Assembly (NCBI RefSeq): GCF_905220415.1
Contig: NC_059545.1
Coordinates: 3,172,001-3,236,000 of the forward strand
Direction of reading: 5' to 3'
Length of the DNA stretch: 64,000 bases
Source of the DNA: Colias croceus
Taxonomy: Eukaryota; Arthropoda; Insecta; Lepidoptera; Pieridae
The notes under the pieces were generated by a model that ran no database searches, had not been told where the DNA came from, and saw only the letters and a program-made list of their open reading frames with translations. The position numbers were made by a program, and so were the translations under genes. Below, piece by piece: positions 24,501-32,882 of the stretch; positions within the stretch are counted from its first letter, which is position 1, and each line of letters starts with the position of its first letter.

Positions 24501-24953
24501 GCCCGATCGGTCCATGACACAATAGATTTTCTATTGTGTCTGTGATTCCGGGGGCTGAGTTATTACAGTACTAGGTTTCCGCCCGCGGCTTCGCCCGCGT
24601 TTGCAAAGGAAAACCCGCATAGTCCCCGTTCCCGTGGGATTTCCGGAATAAAAACTATCCTATGTGTTAATCCAAGTTACCCTCTATATGTGTGCTAAAT
24701 TTCATTGTAATCGGTTCAGTAGTTTTTACGTGAAAGAGTAACAAACATCCATACAAACTTTCGTATTTATAATATTAGTAGGATTTTTACAGGATTTTTA
24801 TTAACTTCTTTATAATTTCGTGTACAGATCCGCGTGACGCTGAAGTTCATCCAGCAGCACCCGTTCCCCGCGGTGACGGTGTTCCCGGACAACCGGCCGC
24901 ACTACTACCGCCGCGACGATCAGACCGGGTGCTGGATGCCCGTGCGCTTTTAA
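21513..24953 (+). CDS. NTAN1: protein N-terminal asparagine amidohydrolase (six coding exons)
   Basis: Exons: 21513-21699, 21963-22028, 22309-22491, 22882-23099, 24180-24341, 24828-24953; all introns GT..AG, the joined frame is open and gives 313 aa, close to the roughly 310 aa of the family. NTAN1 converts N-terminal Asn to Asp, so that the protein can be arginylated and degraded through the Arg/N-degron pathway; the enzyme is cytosolic or nuclear, and no signal peptide is seen. Family blocks visible: PPGLLYVAQRE (about 44-54), GSDDATSC with the conserved nucleophile Cys at 76, VVLRHSGSG, LIGGFTDPHG, ARTITGGP (about 207-214), LRIGPFNYDP and EPPHFVHN (about 265-272). The start is chosen because MVVVLNG aligns with the family N-terminus and an acceptor lies just upstream. 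Exons 1, 5 and 6 are markedly GC-rich compared with exons 2-4. The 3' flank runs straight into a LINE tail. Recognition is by motif memory, not alignment. Confidence 0.96.
23213..23475 (+). pseudogene. decayed partial duplicate of NTAN1 exon 4 in intron 4
   Basis: Bases 23213-23300 align with the middle of exon 4 (TTAGTGA, then ATATA, GCTG, GAT-TCTTCC, and GGGCCA-A-CTGCC in the same order and spacing) and read LVIGDGGNITAEDVFQG where exon 4 reads LVTGVGVDIRAGDLFPA. A stop follows. Bases 23411-23475 match the end of exon 4 (CTAAGATCGATCATCGGTGG against CTAGGACGATCACTGGAGG, and CAAATTGTGC against TAATTGTGC). Between them lies a palindromic insertion. The intron start just after exon 4 (ATTGTGGAG, 23130s) also recurs near 23510 and 23590, so the duplicated unit included intron sequence. 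Confidence 0.65.
23294..23440. repeat. NTAN1: composite palindrome in NTAN1 intron 4
   Basis: A perfect 20-bp inverted repeat (23311-23330 against 23370-23389, core CACATGTCGACGGCAG) is framed by an outer near-perfect pair around 23294-23310 and 23421-23438 (core ACAGACGAACG). The transcript could fold into a long stem in the nascent RNA. Confidence 0.8.
23848..24145 (+). mobile_element. tRNA-derived SINE with 12-bp target duplication
   Basis: The head carries RNA polymerase III boxes of tRNA type: GTGGCTCAGTGGTGAGA (A box) and GGGGTTCGAGACC (B box). The body contains ACCACTGCTCGAACGGTGAAGGAAAACATCGTGAGGAAACC and a tail CCCAGCAGTGGGA...GGGCTGATGATGAT, the RTE-like (ATG)n terminus common in lepidopteran SINEs. 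The 12-bp duplication ATATCTGTAGTT flanks it at 23836-23847 and 24146-24157. It sits in NTAN1 intron 4, sense to the gene. Confidence 0.92.
24351..24481 (+). repeat. SINE-like fragment at the start of NTAN1 intron 5
   Basis: From TTTCCGGGATAAAAAG to ACAAACTTTCGCATTTA it matches the 3' two thirds of the copy at 24570-24785. It begins only about nine bases after the exon 5 donor and lacks the family head and the terminal AATATTAGTAGGAT. Confidence 0.8.
24490..24556. repeat. palindrome in NTAN1 intron 5
   Basis: An 11-bp perfect stem (24516-24526 with 24530-24540, GACACAATAGA) is enclosed by an outer AGCCCCC / GGGGGCT pair. It may be a tiny inverted-repeat insertion. Confidence 0.65.
24570..24785 (+). 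repeat. SINE-like copy in NTAN1 intron 5
   Basis: Head CTAGGTTTCCGCCCGCGGCTTCGCCCGCG, body GTGGGATTTCCGGAATAAAAACTATCC and AATCGGTTCAGTAGTTTTTACGTGAAAGAG, tail TTTATAATATTAGTAGGAT. This is the best-preserved copy of the dominant SINE-like family of the window. It ends about 42 bases before the exon 6 acceptor. Confidence 0.85.
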
Positions 24954-24959
24954 TGGTAT

Positions 24960-25215
24960 AATAAGAATAAGAAATCATTTATTTCAAACACACACAACTC
25001 ACAAGTACATAATAAACATTACAAAGTACGAAGCTTAAAAATAAGAAAAAAAAATAAAGTAAAGTAAAACAAAATAATTATAAAACCATCAAAATATGTG
25101 TGGTTGCGTGCGCCAAAAAAGGATGCCACTCAGGATACCTGAGCCATAACGCCTCAGCACTGATTTTCAGTGACACCCTTCTGACATCCAGATTGTCAGC
25201 CGCTTTGCATGGTAA
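24960..25215 (-). mobile_element. LINE 3' tail, minus orientation, abutting the NTAN1 stop
   Basis: On the minus strand this reads through CTGACAATCTGGATGTCAG, then ACTGAAAATCAGTGCTGAGGC, ending in GTTTGAAATAAATGATTTC, a LINE 3' untranslated region with its tail. It starts within seven bases of the NTAN1 stop codon, so the gene's 3' UTR and polyadenylation site probably use element-derived sequence. Confidence 0.6.
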
Positions 25216-25338
25216 ATACAATTAAAAATAATATATTAAATATAATTTGTGGATATATGATAGGGGAGAGGGGGGCAGTTTAGAACAATATATATAATTA
25301 TTAATTTAATAATATAATTATTATTATATATTATGTTA

Positions 25339-25563
25339 CAGTCAAAACCCTTAACCAGTCAAAAACCGGTAAAATTAGTCAATAAGGTTATTGACTAAAG
25401 GGTATTATTGGTTATTGACCGTCACCCTCAGTCAATAACCTTATTGACTGATTTAAAGTCCAGACATTTAGTCAATATAGGTTTTGACCGACGTGCCCAG
25501 TCAAAACTCATTGACTAATTTTACCGGTCAATAAGGTTATTGACTGGTTATGAGTTTTGACTG
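25339..25563. mobile_element. palindromic MITE with TA target sites
   Basis: Ends CAGTCAAAAC and GTTTTGACTG are flanked by TA (25337-25338, 25564-25565), as for Tc1/mariner MITEs. Complementarity extends through most of the 225 bases. A palindromic motif GTCAATAAGGTTATTGAC recurs inside. No coding capacity. Confidence 0.85.
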
Positions 25564-25575
25564 TAACATATACAA

Positions 25576-25790
25576 GTAGATTTCGCCCGCGTTTTCAAAG
25601 AAAAACCCGGATAGTTACCGTTCCTGTGGGATTTCCGGGATTAAAATAACCTGTCTTATTTGGGTCTTCAGCTAACTACATACCTACATTTCAATAATCG
25701 GTTGACTAGTTTTTACGTGAAAGAATAACAAACGATCATCCATCCATCCTCACAAACTTTCGCGTTTATAATATTAGTAAGACTAGACTT
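25576..25790 (+). repeat. SINE-like copy
   Basis: Head TTTCGCCCGCG, then CCTGTGGGATTTCCGGGATTAAAATAACC, GTTTTTACGTGAAAGAATAAC, and tail TTCGCGTTTATAATATTAGTAAGAC; the same family as 24570-24785. A fragment of a second head (GACTTTCCGCCCGC) follows immediately. Confidence 0.8.
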
Positions 25791-26429
25791 TCCGCCCGCT
25801 TTGTCTAAAAATTAAAAAAAAGAGCGTGCGTGCCGAGCACACTGTATTCCAATATAACTTGAACAATATACACATTTGAATATTTTATATGTATGTTGTA
25901 TGAAAATAAAAATAAAAAAAGTAAATAATCAAATTAATTTTACTTTTTTTTTGTTTCCAGATGATGACGTCATAAGAATAAAGAAACGCCACTGGAAGAA
26001 TAACAAGCTCTGAATTATGATGTTGTTGGCTCTGAAGATTGACAAAACTAAAAAATAAATATGGACAAATATGCACAAACTTTACCGAGTAAAGCAAAAA
26101 AAATGAAATAAAGTGACTTAAAATTTATAATAATATTAACAGTGTTTATCGATTCTCATCTGAACTAAATATCTATATTAAAATTATAATTAAGTATTCT
26201 CTTTACGTGAATGTTTAATAATTCCATTGAATTTATTTAAAAATATTACCTTTTTTGGAAGAAGATACCAAATTGTATGAGTGGGAATAAAAAGATTGTG
26301 CAAAAAAAAAATCAGAATTATAGTTACAGTTGAACTCAAATTATCGCACTTTTTTAAAATTACTACATAATATTTATTAAATATGTATAACATACAAAAT
26401 TTCTATATCTATGACTATATCAAAAAAAA
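25791..26429. other. no gene recognised
   Basis: AT-rich; short minus-strand frames here are low complexity and unsupported. Confidence 0.4.
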
Positions 26430-26600
26430 AAGACGTATGGCACTCGGGGACTGCCGCGGTAAAGCTATTGCATGCTATGCCTTCAAGCCACACCTCCGCC
26501 CGTCGGAGTGGGGAGCGTGAGGTTTTTTCGTTACGGAATTTCTGGATTCGGTCCCCGCGCTCTAGGCCCGCGATAGAAGCTATGCAATAGCTTAAAAATT
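26430..26600 (-). repeat. GC-rich dispersed repeat fragment with inverted ends
   Basis: AAGCTATTGCAT near 26462 is matched in inverse by ATGCAATAGCTT near 26584-26595. The interior (TCCCCACTCCGACGGGCGG on the minus strand) stands out from its AT-rich surroundings. It looks like a short mobile element; its class is unknown. Confidence 0.5.
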
Positions 26601-27758
26601 GCTCCAAACGTAACAAATGAGCATTCCTATAATCCAGTGATTTTATGTGATTTATGGAACAATAACAATAACAAATAAATATAATAAATTTAGTTTTTTA
26701 GTCTTTGAATGGCATTCCCATGTGATATATGATATAGAAGCCATTTAATATTATGTTTTGTTATTTTTTAAATGGATTGGTCCGCTTTTTTGTTTAGTTC
26801 ATTATTTTTAAATCGCTGTTTAAAAAATAATACATATACACAAATAGAAGAATTTTAAGATGGATGTAAAAATAATATAAAATGAACATACCTGAATAAG
26901 GATATTGTGTTTTATATTTAGTTATTTAATAAAGAAAAAAAAAAATACACGAAAAAATTTAGCCTCGTATTTATAGTAAACATTCGTTTAGCAACAAAGT
27001 TGAATCTTGTTGCGGAATTTTTATCAACATGTTGCTGGCAATTCTGCAGGTTGTAGAGTTTATTTAAACGAAACGTTTCTGGCAACATTGATCAACTGTT
27101 GCTCAACAAATGTTACCATATGCGTGATTTAAAGGTGTAAAAAATAAAGTATAAATTTCTCTTTATAGTGTACAAAACATTATACTTTTTTATTGTTTTG
27201 AATATAATATTTAGTTAGTATTTTGTGTGTAAATATGACATAATAATCTAATGTTAATAATTTAAATGTATATTTGACATATCGATACTAGTAAGTTTTT
27301 TTGTTTTTTAAATGGAATTTGTTTCAGTAGATATAATATATAATTTTTAACGAGACACAGAGGAAGGCTCTACTGTAAATAAGTAATTTAGTGATTATTA
27401 TCGTTAATAGTTACTGTTTTTTTTTTAATTAAATAAATATATGGAAAGTTCAATAGTTACTGATTGTTTTATTTACTTCACCCTCCGCACGTTTTAAAGA
27501 ATCACAGTGTTATTCCCTCACCCTGGATATAATATATTCAATTTAAACAATCGCTGCATATAAGTATTAAAAGTCATGAAACCTATGCTATATTTTTTTG
27601 TATAATTGTGGGGTAATAAAATAATGCATTAATATAAAAGATTGCTGGCAAAATCATTCTTGGGTCCCTTTTTCTAGATAGAATGATCTCCAAACAAGTA
27701 ATAATGTAATCATTGAAAAAATGTTCAAATTTCGCTTTGAGTTCACTCTTTATTTTCT
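26601..27758. other. no gene recognised
   Basis: Very AT-rich. A patch at 26995-27125 has several GTTGCTGGCAA / TTGTTGC motifs in both orientations and may be a decayed inverted-repeat element. Confidence 0.35.
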
Positions 27759-28070
27759 ACTAGCTTCCGCCCGCGACTCCGTCCACGCGGAAAAATTAAG
27801 ATTTTTTTTTTCTACGTATTTTTCCGGGATAAAAAGTATCCTATTTTATGCCCAGGATAATAAGGTATAATTATACCAAGTTTCACCGAAATCGAACCGC
27901 TAGTTTTCACGTGATGCCTGAACGTACAGACAGACAGACAGACAAAAATTTTTTTAATCGCATATTTGGGCTTGGTATCGATCCAGTAACACCCCCTGCT
28001 ATTTATTTTTTCAATATTTTCAATGTACAGAATTGACCTTTCTACAGATTTATTATAATATGTATAGATA
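27759..28070 (+). repeat. SINE-like repeat, 'GACTCCGTCC' subfamily
   Basis: CTAGCTTCCGCCCGCGACTCCGTCC head, TTTTTCCGGGATAAAAAGTATCC, a (CAGA)n stretch, GGTATCGATCCAGTAACACCCCC and an end in ATGTATAGAT. The same element occurs inverted at 29020-29319 and in longer form at 47431-47917. The open frame inside is not a gene. Confidence 0.85.
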
Positions 28071-28102
28071 TCTTAACGTCATGGTCTACTAGCTGGATCC
28101 TA

Positions 28103-28475
28103 AAGGTGCGGTTAAACGACGCGGGCTAGCCCGATCCTACGCGAGCCGAGCCGTCCGTGGAAACGCGACTCGGCTAAATACGAACGCAAGTCTGCTCGTT
28201 TAAACGACGCGGGGTAGCACGATCCTACGCCAGCCGAGCCGTCCGTGGTGGCTACACATCAATACAAAATAGACAGTTACATCTGTTTAGACGGCGCGTA
28301 TTAACACAAGCCGAGCTGCGCGCCTTTGATCTGTGTCGAAAAAACCGACAAGTGATGGATCGTGCAAACTTGCCGTGCCGCGCCGAGCGCAGTTGTTTAC
28401 ACGGCGCGTGGCGCGGCGGACCACGAGCCGAGCCAGGCTCGGCTCGCGTGTGTGCGCGTCGTTTAATCGCACCTT
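28103..28475. mobile_element. GC-rich MITE with 21-bp inverted ends
   Basis: AAGGTGCGGTTAAACGACGCG at the left and its near-perfect inverse at the right (one mismatch). The interior is made of GAGCCGAGCC-type motifs in both orientations. Target duplications are unclear. Open frames on both strands follow from the GC-rich sequence and are not genes. Confidence 0.75.
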
Positions 28476-28486
28476 ATGGAGTACAA

Positions 28487-28972
28487 ACAACAAACAAAAA
28501 TTCTTTATTGTACAGTGTACACCACGGAAAATGGAGTAGTATAATTGTACTGGTTTGAACCCAGGCCTTATCCTTTTTACTAATCCTAACAATCTTTTAT
28601 AATCTCTGTAGTCTGTACAAATTTTTGTAAAGATCCGACCAGCTCACGACCAGCTGTATTTAAAAAAAAAATTAAAATTAAAAAAAATTAAAAATCTTTA
28701 TTAACAAAAACACATTTCAACATTACATTGATAATATTAAGATCATAACAGTAGGATTAGTTTACAGAGTGCAGTGATATCCAAACTAGGCTATTGCCTG
28801 TATCTTGGATATCAGAAACGGTATACAGGTCCCTTTATATGGCGAATTATATATAGTATAAAAATTATGATAACTAAAAAAGGAGTGTGAGTGTAAAAGT
28901 TTCCGTAAAAGATTAACAAGCATACACCCATAATAGGTTCTTGGCTCTTGCAAACTTTCAAACAGTAGTAGG
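28487..28972 (-). mobile_element. LINE 3' tail and SINE-like tail fragments
   Basis: AAAAATTCTTTATTGTACAG (about 28494) and AAAATCTTTATTAACAAAAACAC (about 28690) are minus-strand LINE 3' tails; 28885-28972 (GTAAAAGATTAACAAGCATACAC...AGTAGGAT) is a plus-strand SINE-like tail. Each is short and truncated. Confidence 0.4.
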
Positions 28973-29019
28973 ATTGTACATGGGCGTAGCTAGCCATGGG
29001 CTCAAGGTGGGGCAACAAT

Positions 29020-29319
29020 CTATACATATAATAAATCTGTAGAAGGGTCAATTCTGTACATTGAAAATATTGAAAAAATAAATAGCAGGGGGTGTTACTG
29101 GATCGATACCAAGCCCAAATATGTGATTAAAAAAATTTTTGTCTGTCTGTCTGTATGTTCAGTCATCACGTGAAAACTAACGGTTTGATTTCGATGAAAC
29201 TTGGTATAATTATACCTTATTATCCTGGGCATAAAATAGGATACTTTTTATCCCGGAAAAATACGTAGAAAAAAAAATTAATTTTTCCGCGCGGACGGAG
29301 TTGCGGGCGGAAGCTAGTA
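29020..29319 (-). repeat. SINE-like repeat nested in hAT copy A
   Basis: Minus-strand copy of the 27759-28070 repeat: it starts from CTATACAT..., contains GGGGGTGTTACTGGATCGATACC and ends GGGCGGAAGCTAGTA. hAT copy C shows the uninterrupted site (GGCAACAATAACAAGTAATAATATG), which confirms that this is an insertion. Confidence 0.85.
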
Positions 29320-29362
29320 AAAAATAATATGTAAATAGCAACTGTATGTACCAAGTATGTAC

Positions 29363-29598
29363 TCGCGAAGGCATTTGCGAAGGCATTTGTGAAGGAATTC
29401 GCGAAGGCATTTGTGAAGGCATTCGCGATGGAATTCGCGAAGGCATTCGCGAAGGCATTCGCGAAGGCACTCGCGAAGGCATTTGCGAAGACATTCGCGA
29501 AGGCATTTGCGATGGCATTCGCAAAGGCATTTGCGAACGCATTCGCGAAGGCATTCGCGAAGGCATTGGCGAAGGCATTCGCGAAGGCATTTGCGAAG
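29363..29598 (+). repeat. 12-bp minisatellite, array 1
   Basis: About 20 units of GGCATTCGCGAA with variants (TTTGCGAA, TTTGTGAA, GGAATTCGCGAA, GCGATG). All reading frames stay open on both strands because the unit is a multiple of three without stops; the four-residue repeat peptides that result are not evidence of a gene. Confidence 0.95.
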
Positions 29599-30610
29599 GG
29601 GTATCATTTAAGCTATCACCAATTTAATTAGTTTTGTGTTTCTTAAATAATAGGGTTTGTCCTCAAAATAGTAGATCTGTCACCAAAATGTAGTCACCAA
29701 ACAATGCAAAATCAGTTCCACAATAAATCACCTAAAATCCTGAGATATAAGGTCTAGTACCAAATAAATGTTTTTGTATGTATTAAAATAGGTGTGTCCT
29801 AATAAGTATTTAAGCAAACTAATTTAAAAAGATCACCAATAAATCATATTATGTTACTAAAAGTTAAAATAATCAATATTTATTCTTAAAAATAATAACC
29901 ACTGAATAATTAGCTCTGGTTTAATAGCTGGCTAATGGTTAGCATAATTTTAGATAAAACACTTAATTAAAGTTAAAATAATCAATATTTATTGTTAAAA
30001 AACAATAATCACTGAATAATCGGCGCTGGTTTGGATTTCGAAGGGCGCCCCCTTTTTCTTTTCTGGCCGATAAGCGCATTTTTTTGCTTCTGGGGGGTTG
30101 GTCAGCTTTAAGCGTATGGCTAATCCGATAATATGTTTGCACATGTCAATTTTTAAAGTGCGCCAATTTGTCTCCGCCCCTTTGATCATTTTTTCATTAA
30201 AATTATAAATTGATGTATTAAATTGATAACGAATACTATTAATTTATTATCTGAACGAAATAAAATGTTACTACTGTATAGGTGACAAAATATCAAATAA
30301 AAAGGAGTCGCAGTCAGGGATCGATAATCGATTTATTTGGTGACAGATCTACCATTCTGAGCACAGAGCTATTATATAAGTAACAAAACTGTAATTATAA
30401 TAACGAAGTTTATATTCATGTAATGCAATATAATTTTATTGGTTATCGATCTCTTATTTTACACATATATTAACATTAATTTGATAATTCATACCTGGGA
30501 ACAATTTTTGTTTATCTGAGAACGAAAATATTTCGTGGTGATAGATCTATTTATTAGGTGATACAACTTGATGACAAATATAAATTTTGGTGATAGAAAA
30601 TATAGTTCCC
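29599..30610. mobile_element. nested inverted-repeat element splitting the minisatellite
   Basis: Imperfect inverted ends of about 27 bases share GGG at the tip and CTATCACCAA inside. The flanks show TTTGCGAAG twice (29590-29598, 30611-30619); removing the element and one 9-bp copy leaves the 12-bp array exactly in register. A 9-bp duplication would suit a Mutator-type transposon, although the periodic array weakens that argument. No transposase found; TCACCAAA motifs recur inside. Confidence 0.65.
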
Positions 30611-30780
30611 TTTGCGAAGGCATTCGCGAAGGCATTCGCCAAGGCATTTGCGAAGGCATTCGCGAAGGCATTTGCGAAGGCATTCGCGATGGCATTCGCG
30701 AAGGCATTCGCGAAGGCATTCGCGAAGGCATTCGCGAAGGCATTTGCGATGGCATTCGCGAAGGCATTCGCGAATGCATT
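30611..30780 (+). repeat. 12-bp minisatellite, array 1 continued
   Basis: About 14 further units of the 29363-29598 array, in the same orientation and phase, separated from it by the nested element. Confidence 0.93.
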
Positions 30781-30847
30781 TTTTTTAGTGTGGGCACTAG
30801 AAAAAAAAAGTGTAAAGTAAAAAGTATCAGTGAGTTGTAGAACGTGA

Positions 30848-32130
30848 AGTGAACGTATTCTTGTCGATAATTCTTTTTCAACCTGGCGCAACATATCTGC
30901 TGGCGTGCCACAAGGTGGTGTGCTCTCTCCTATTCTGTTTGCTATATTTATTAACTTTTTAACGCCTCACCTAACTTCCCTTTATCATCTTTATGCAGAT
31001 GACCTTCAAATATATAGTACACAGTCGCCTTTAGCTGATATTAACACTGCCATTAATGATATAAACAACAATCTAAACAAGGTGTATGATTGGAGTGTAT
31101 CCCATAGTCTCAAATTAAACCCATTAAAATCACAAGCCATCATTATTGGTAGTCAGAGTCTGGTGGCTAGAATCAACTGGACTACCTTACCACCTATCTA
31201 TATTGATGGCGTCGTTGTGCCTTACCGAAAATCGGTTAAAAACTTGGGCTTATATATGGACGAAACTCTATCATGGTCAGTGCAGTTAAAAAACATCAGT
31301 AAAAAAGTATTTTGGACAGCATCTAGTTTAAGAAGGCTGCGCAATTTTTTGCCTATTCCCACCAAAGTTATGCTTGCTCAGACCTTAATGCTGCCCATTC
31401 TGGACTATGCTGACGTGTGCTTTTCCAACCTAACCCAGGAACAACTCGATAAAATCGAACGTTTGCAGAACCTTGCCCTGCGTTTTGTATTTGGGTTGAG
31501 AAAATTTGACCATGTCACAGCATTTCGGAAGCAGCTTAAATGGCTACCCATCCGCCACCGCCGCAATGCTCATGTCCTCTCGCTCATGTACTGCATACTA
31601 TTTGATCCTCGTATTCCTTGCTATTTAAAAGATAACTTTGAATTTTTATCTGCCAGGAGTTTGAACCTACGATCAAATGATAACCTAATGCTACGTGTTC
31701 CTGTTTACTCAACTAAATTTTTTAACGCTTCTTTTACTGTTAAAGCTGTGCAACTTTGGAATGATCTACCCACCAGCATTAGGAAAGCTCAATCGCTTGA
31801 GTCCTTTAAAAATATGGTAAAGAATCATTATTTGCAAACCTGCTAATTTTCTGTGCTGTTTTTCTTTGTTGTGTTTTATTTTTAATGTTTTGATATTGTT
31901 TGTGTTTTTTTTTCCGTTTATTTTGATTTGTACTTATGTTTTTTGTATTAATTTATTTGCTTTTTATGTGTTCACTATCTTCCCATATTTGTAACTGTAT
32001 ATTTCATGCTTTGTACTGGTTGCTTGGAAGAAATTGCTATTTAGCAATAAAGCCGCCAATTGCTTCTAATGTCCTTGTATTGTAAATTAAAAATTGTGTG
32101 CAATAAAGAATATATAACTATATAACTATA
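30848..32130 (+). mobile_element. 5'-truncated LINE with 333-codon RT ORF, nested in hAT copy A
   Basis: Open from 30848 to the stop at 31844-31846. It begins in the RT palm region ([13 protein letters not shown]), holds the catalytic YADD box ([12 protein letters not shown], about 30992), and continues with KNLGLYMDETLSWSVQL, DKIERLQNLALRFVFGLRKF and 'AVQLWNDLPTSIRKAQS'. The 3' UTR ends with CAATAAAG and a (TATAACTA)n-like tail near 32130. Clearly related to the LINE at 33754-34920. CR1/Jockey-type; the exact clade is not settled. Confidence 0.9.
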
Positions 32131-32424
32131 ACGTGTAACACAACAAAAGTGAAATTGGATAAGTTAGTGGGGCAACTAATTGGGGTACTATACTCATTTT
32201 TCTTACAGTTCATGTAACATAGAAGCCTCAGCTATTTTCTTTTTTCGTGTGTAATTCGTTATTCGAATTAGGTATTCTTATTCAAAACACCTTACGGATA
32301 TTAAGCTTAGTATAGGTACTTCAATTTTTAGATTTGGTTATGTATCTACCTACCTTCCAGGTCAAAGCTAGAGTGGGGCAAGCGCCCCACCCTGCCCCAC
32401 CGTGGCTACGCCCATGGGATTGTA

Positions 32425-32882
32425 GGAGTAGAAGAATATTCAAAAATTACAACTAGCCCTGTATTTTATTAAAATATTAGTATTTTAAAAAAGAAAATAT
32501 CTTTATTTTAATAAATTACCACGTCTCAATAGATTTATTGGAAAGATAAATAAAACATATACAACTTAATATACGAACTTATCTAAGTTACGATGTGTGA
32601 TATACAAACACCACAACAAACACCGTGTACAAACATCATTTAATAATATTTATCATCTGGCGTTGTCTCTAATCAATTGTCCTGTCTATATTACTTGCTC
32701 TGTGGTCCTGTCAATGTCACCAGTCAATCAAGTTTAATTATTCATTCTTGTCAATTATAAGTGAAAATTGAAATATCAAACAACTAAACTCGAAGTTTGT
32801 TATTTGTTGGTGATTCGATACTGCTTTTCTTTTTATTTCTTTAATTTTTTGGAAATAATATACCTAAGAAATTATTACGACT
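32425..32882 (+). promoter_or_regulatory. BRI3: BRI3 upstream region and 5' UTR
   Basis: About 460 bases between the hAT copy A target duplication and the BRI3 start codon. No repeat is seen in the last 250 bases. The transcription start cannot be fixed; candidate initiator-like CCAGTC / TCAAT motifs lie near 32718. Confidence 0.35.

Larger units (their letters stand above)
28979..32416. mobile_element. hAT-like non-autonomous element, copy A, with nested insertions
   Basis: Ends CATGGGCGTAGC and GCTACGCCCATG are flanked by the perfect 8-bp duplication GGATTGTA (28971-28978, 32417-32424), as expected of hAT transposition. The subterminal regions (GCTAGCCATGGGCTCAAGGTGGGGCAACAA on the left, AGCGCCCCACCCTGCCCCACCGTGG on the right) match copy C at 46419-46862. 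The 3.4 kb are due to later insertions: a SINE-like repeat, an inverted-repeat element and a LINE, plus a 12-bp minisatellite. No hAT transposase was found. Confidence 0.88.

Noticed and set aside
24516..24540. Hairpin resembling a transcription terminator
   Set aside because: It lies inside a eukaryotic intron between repeats; intrinsic terminators of this type are bacterial.
28287..28592. Overlapping frames on both strands in the GC-rich MITE
   Set aside because: High GC lowers stop frequency in all frames; the segment is bounded by inverted repeats and consists of short motif repeats.
29210..29631. Long open frames with FAKA, EGIR or MPSR repeats over the first minisatellite
   Set aside because: The 12-base unit is a multiple of three and has no stop in any frame on either strand, so repetitive open frames are automatic. 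No start context, splice sites or family supports a protein.
30489..30911. Similar repetitive frames over the second part of the array
   Set aside because: Same artefact; the frames also run across the border of an inserted element.
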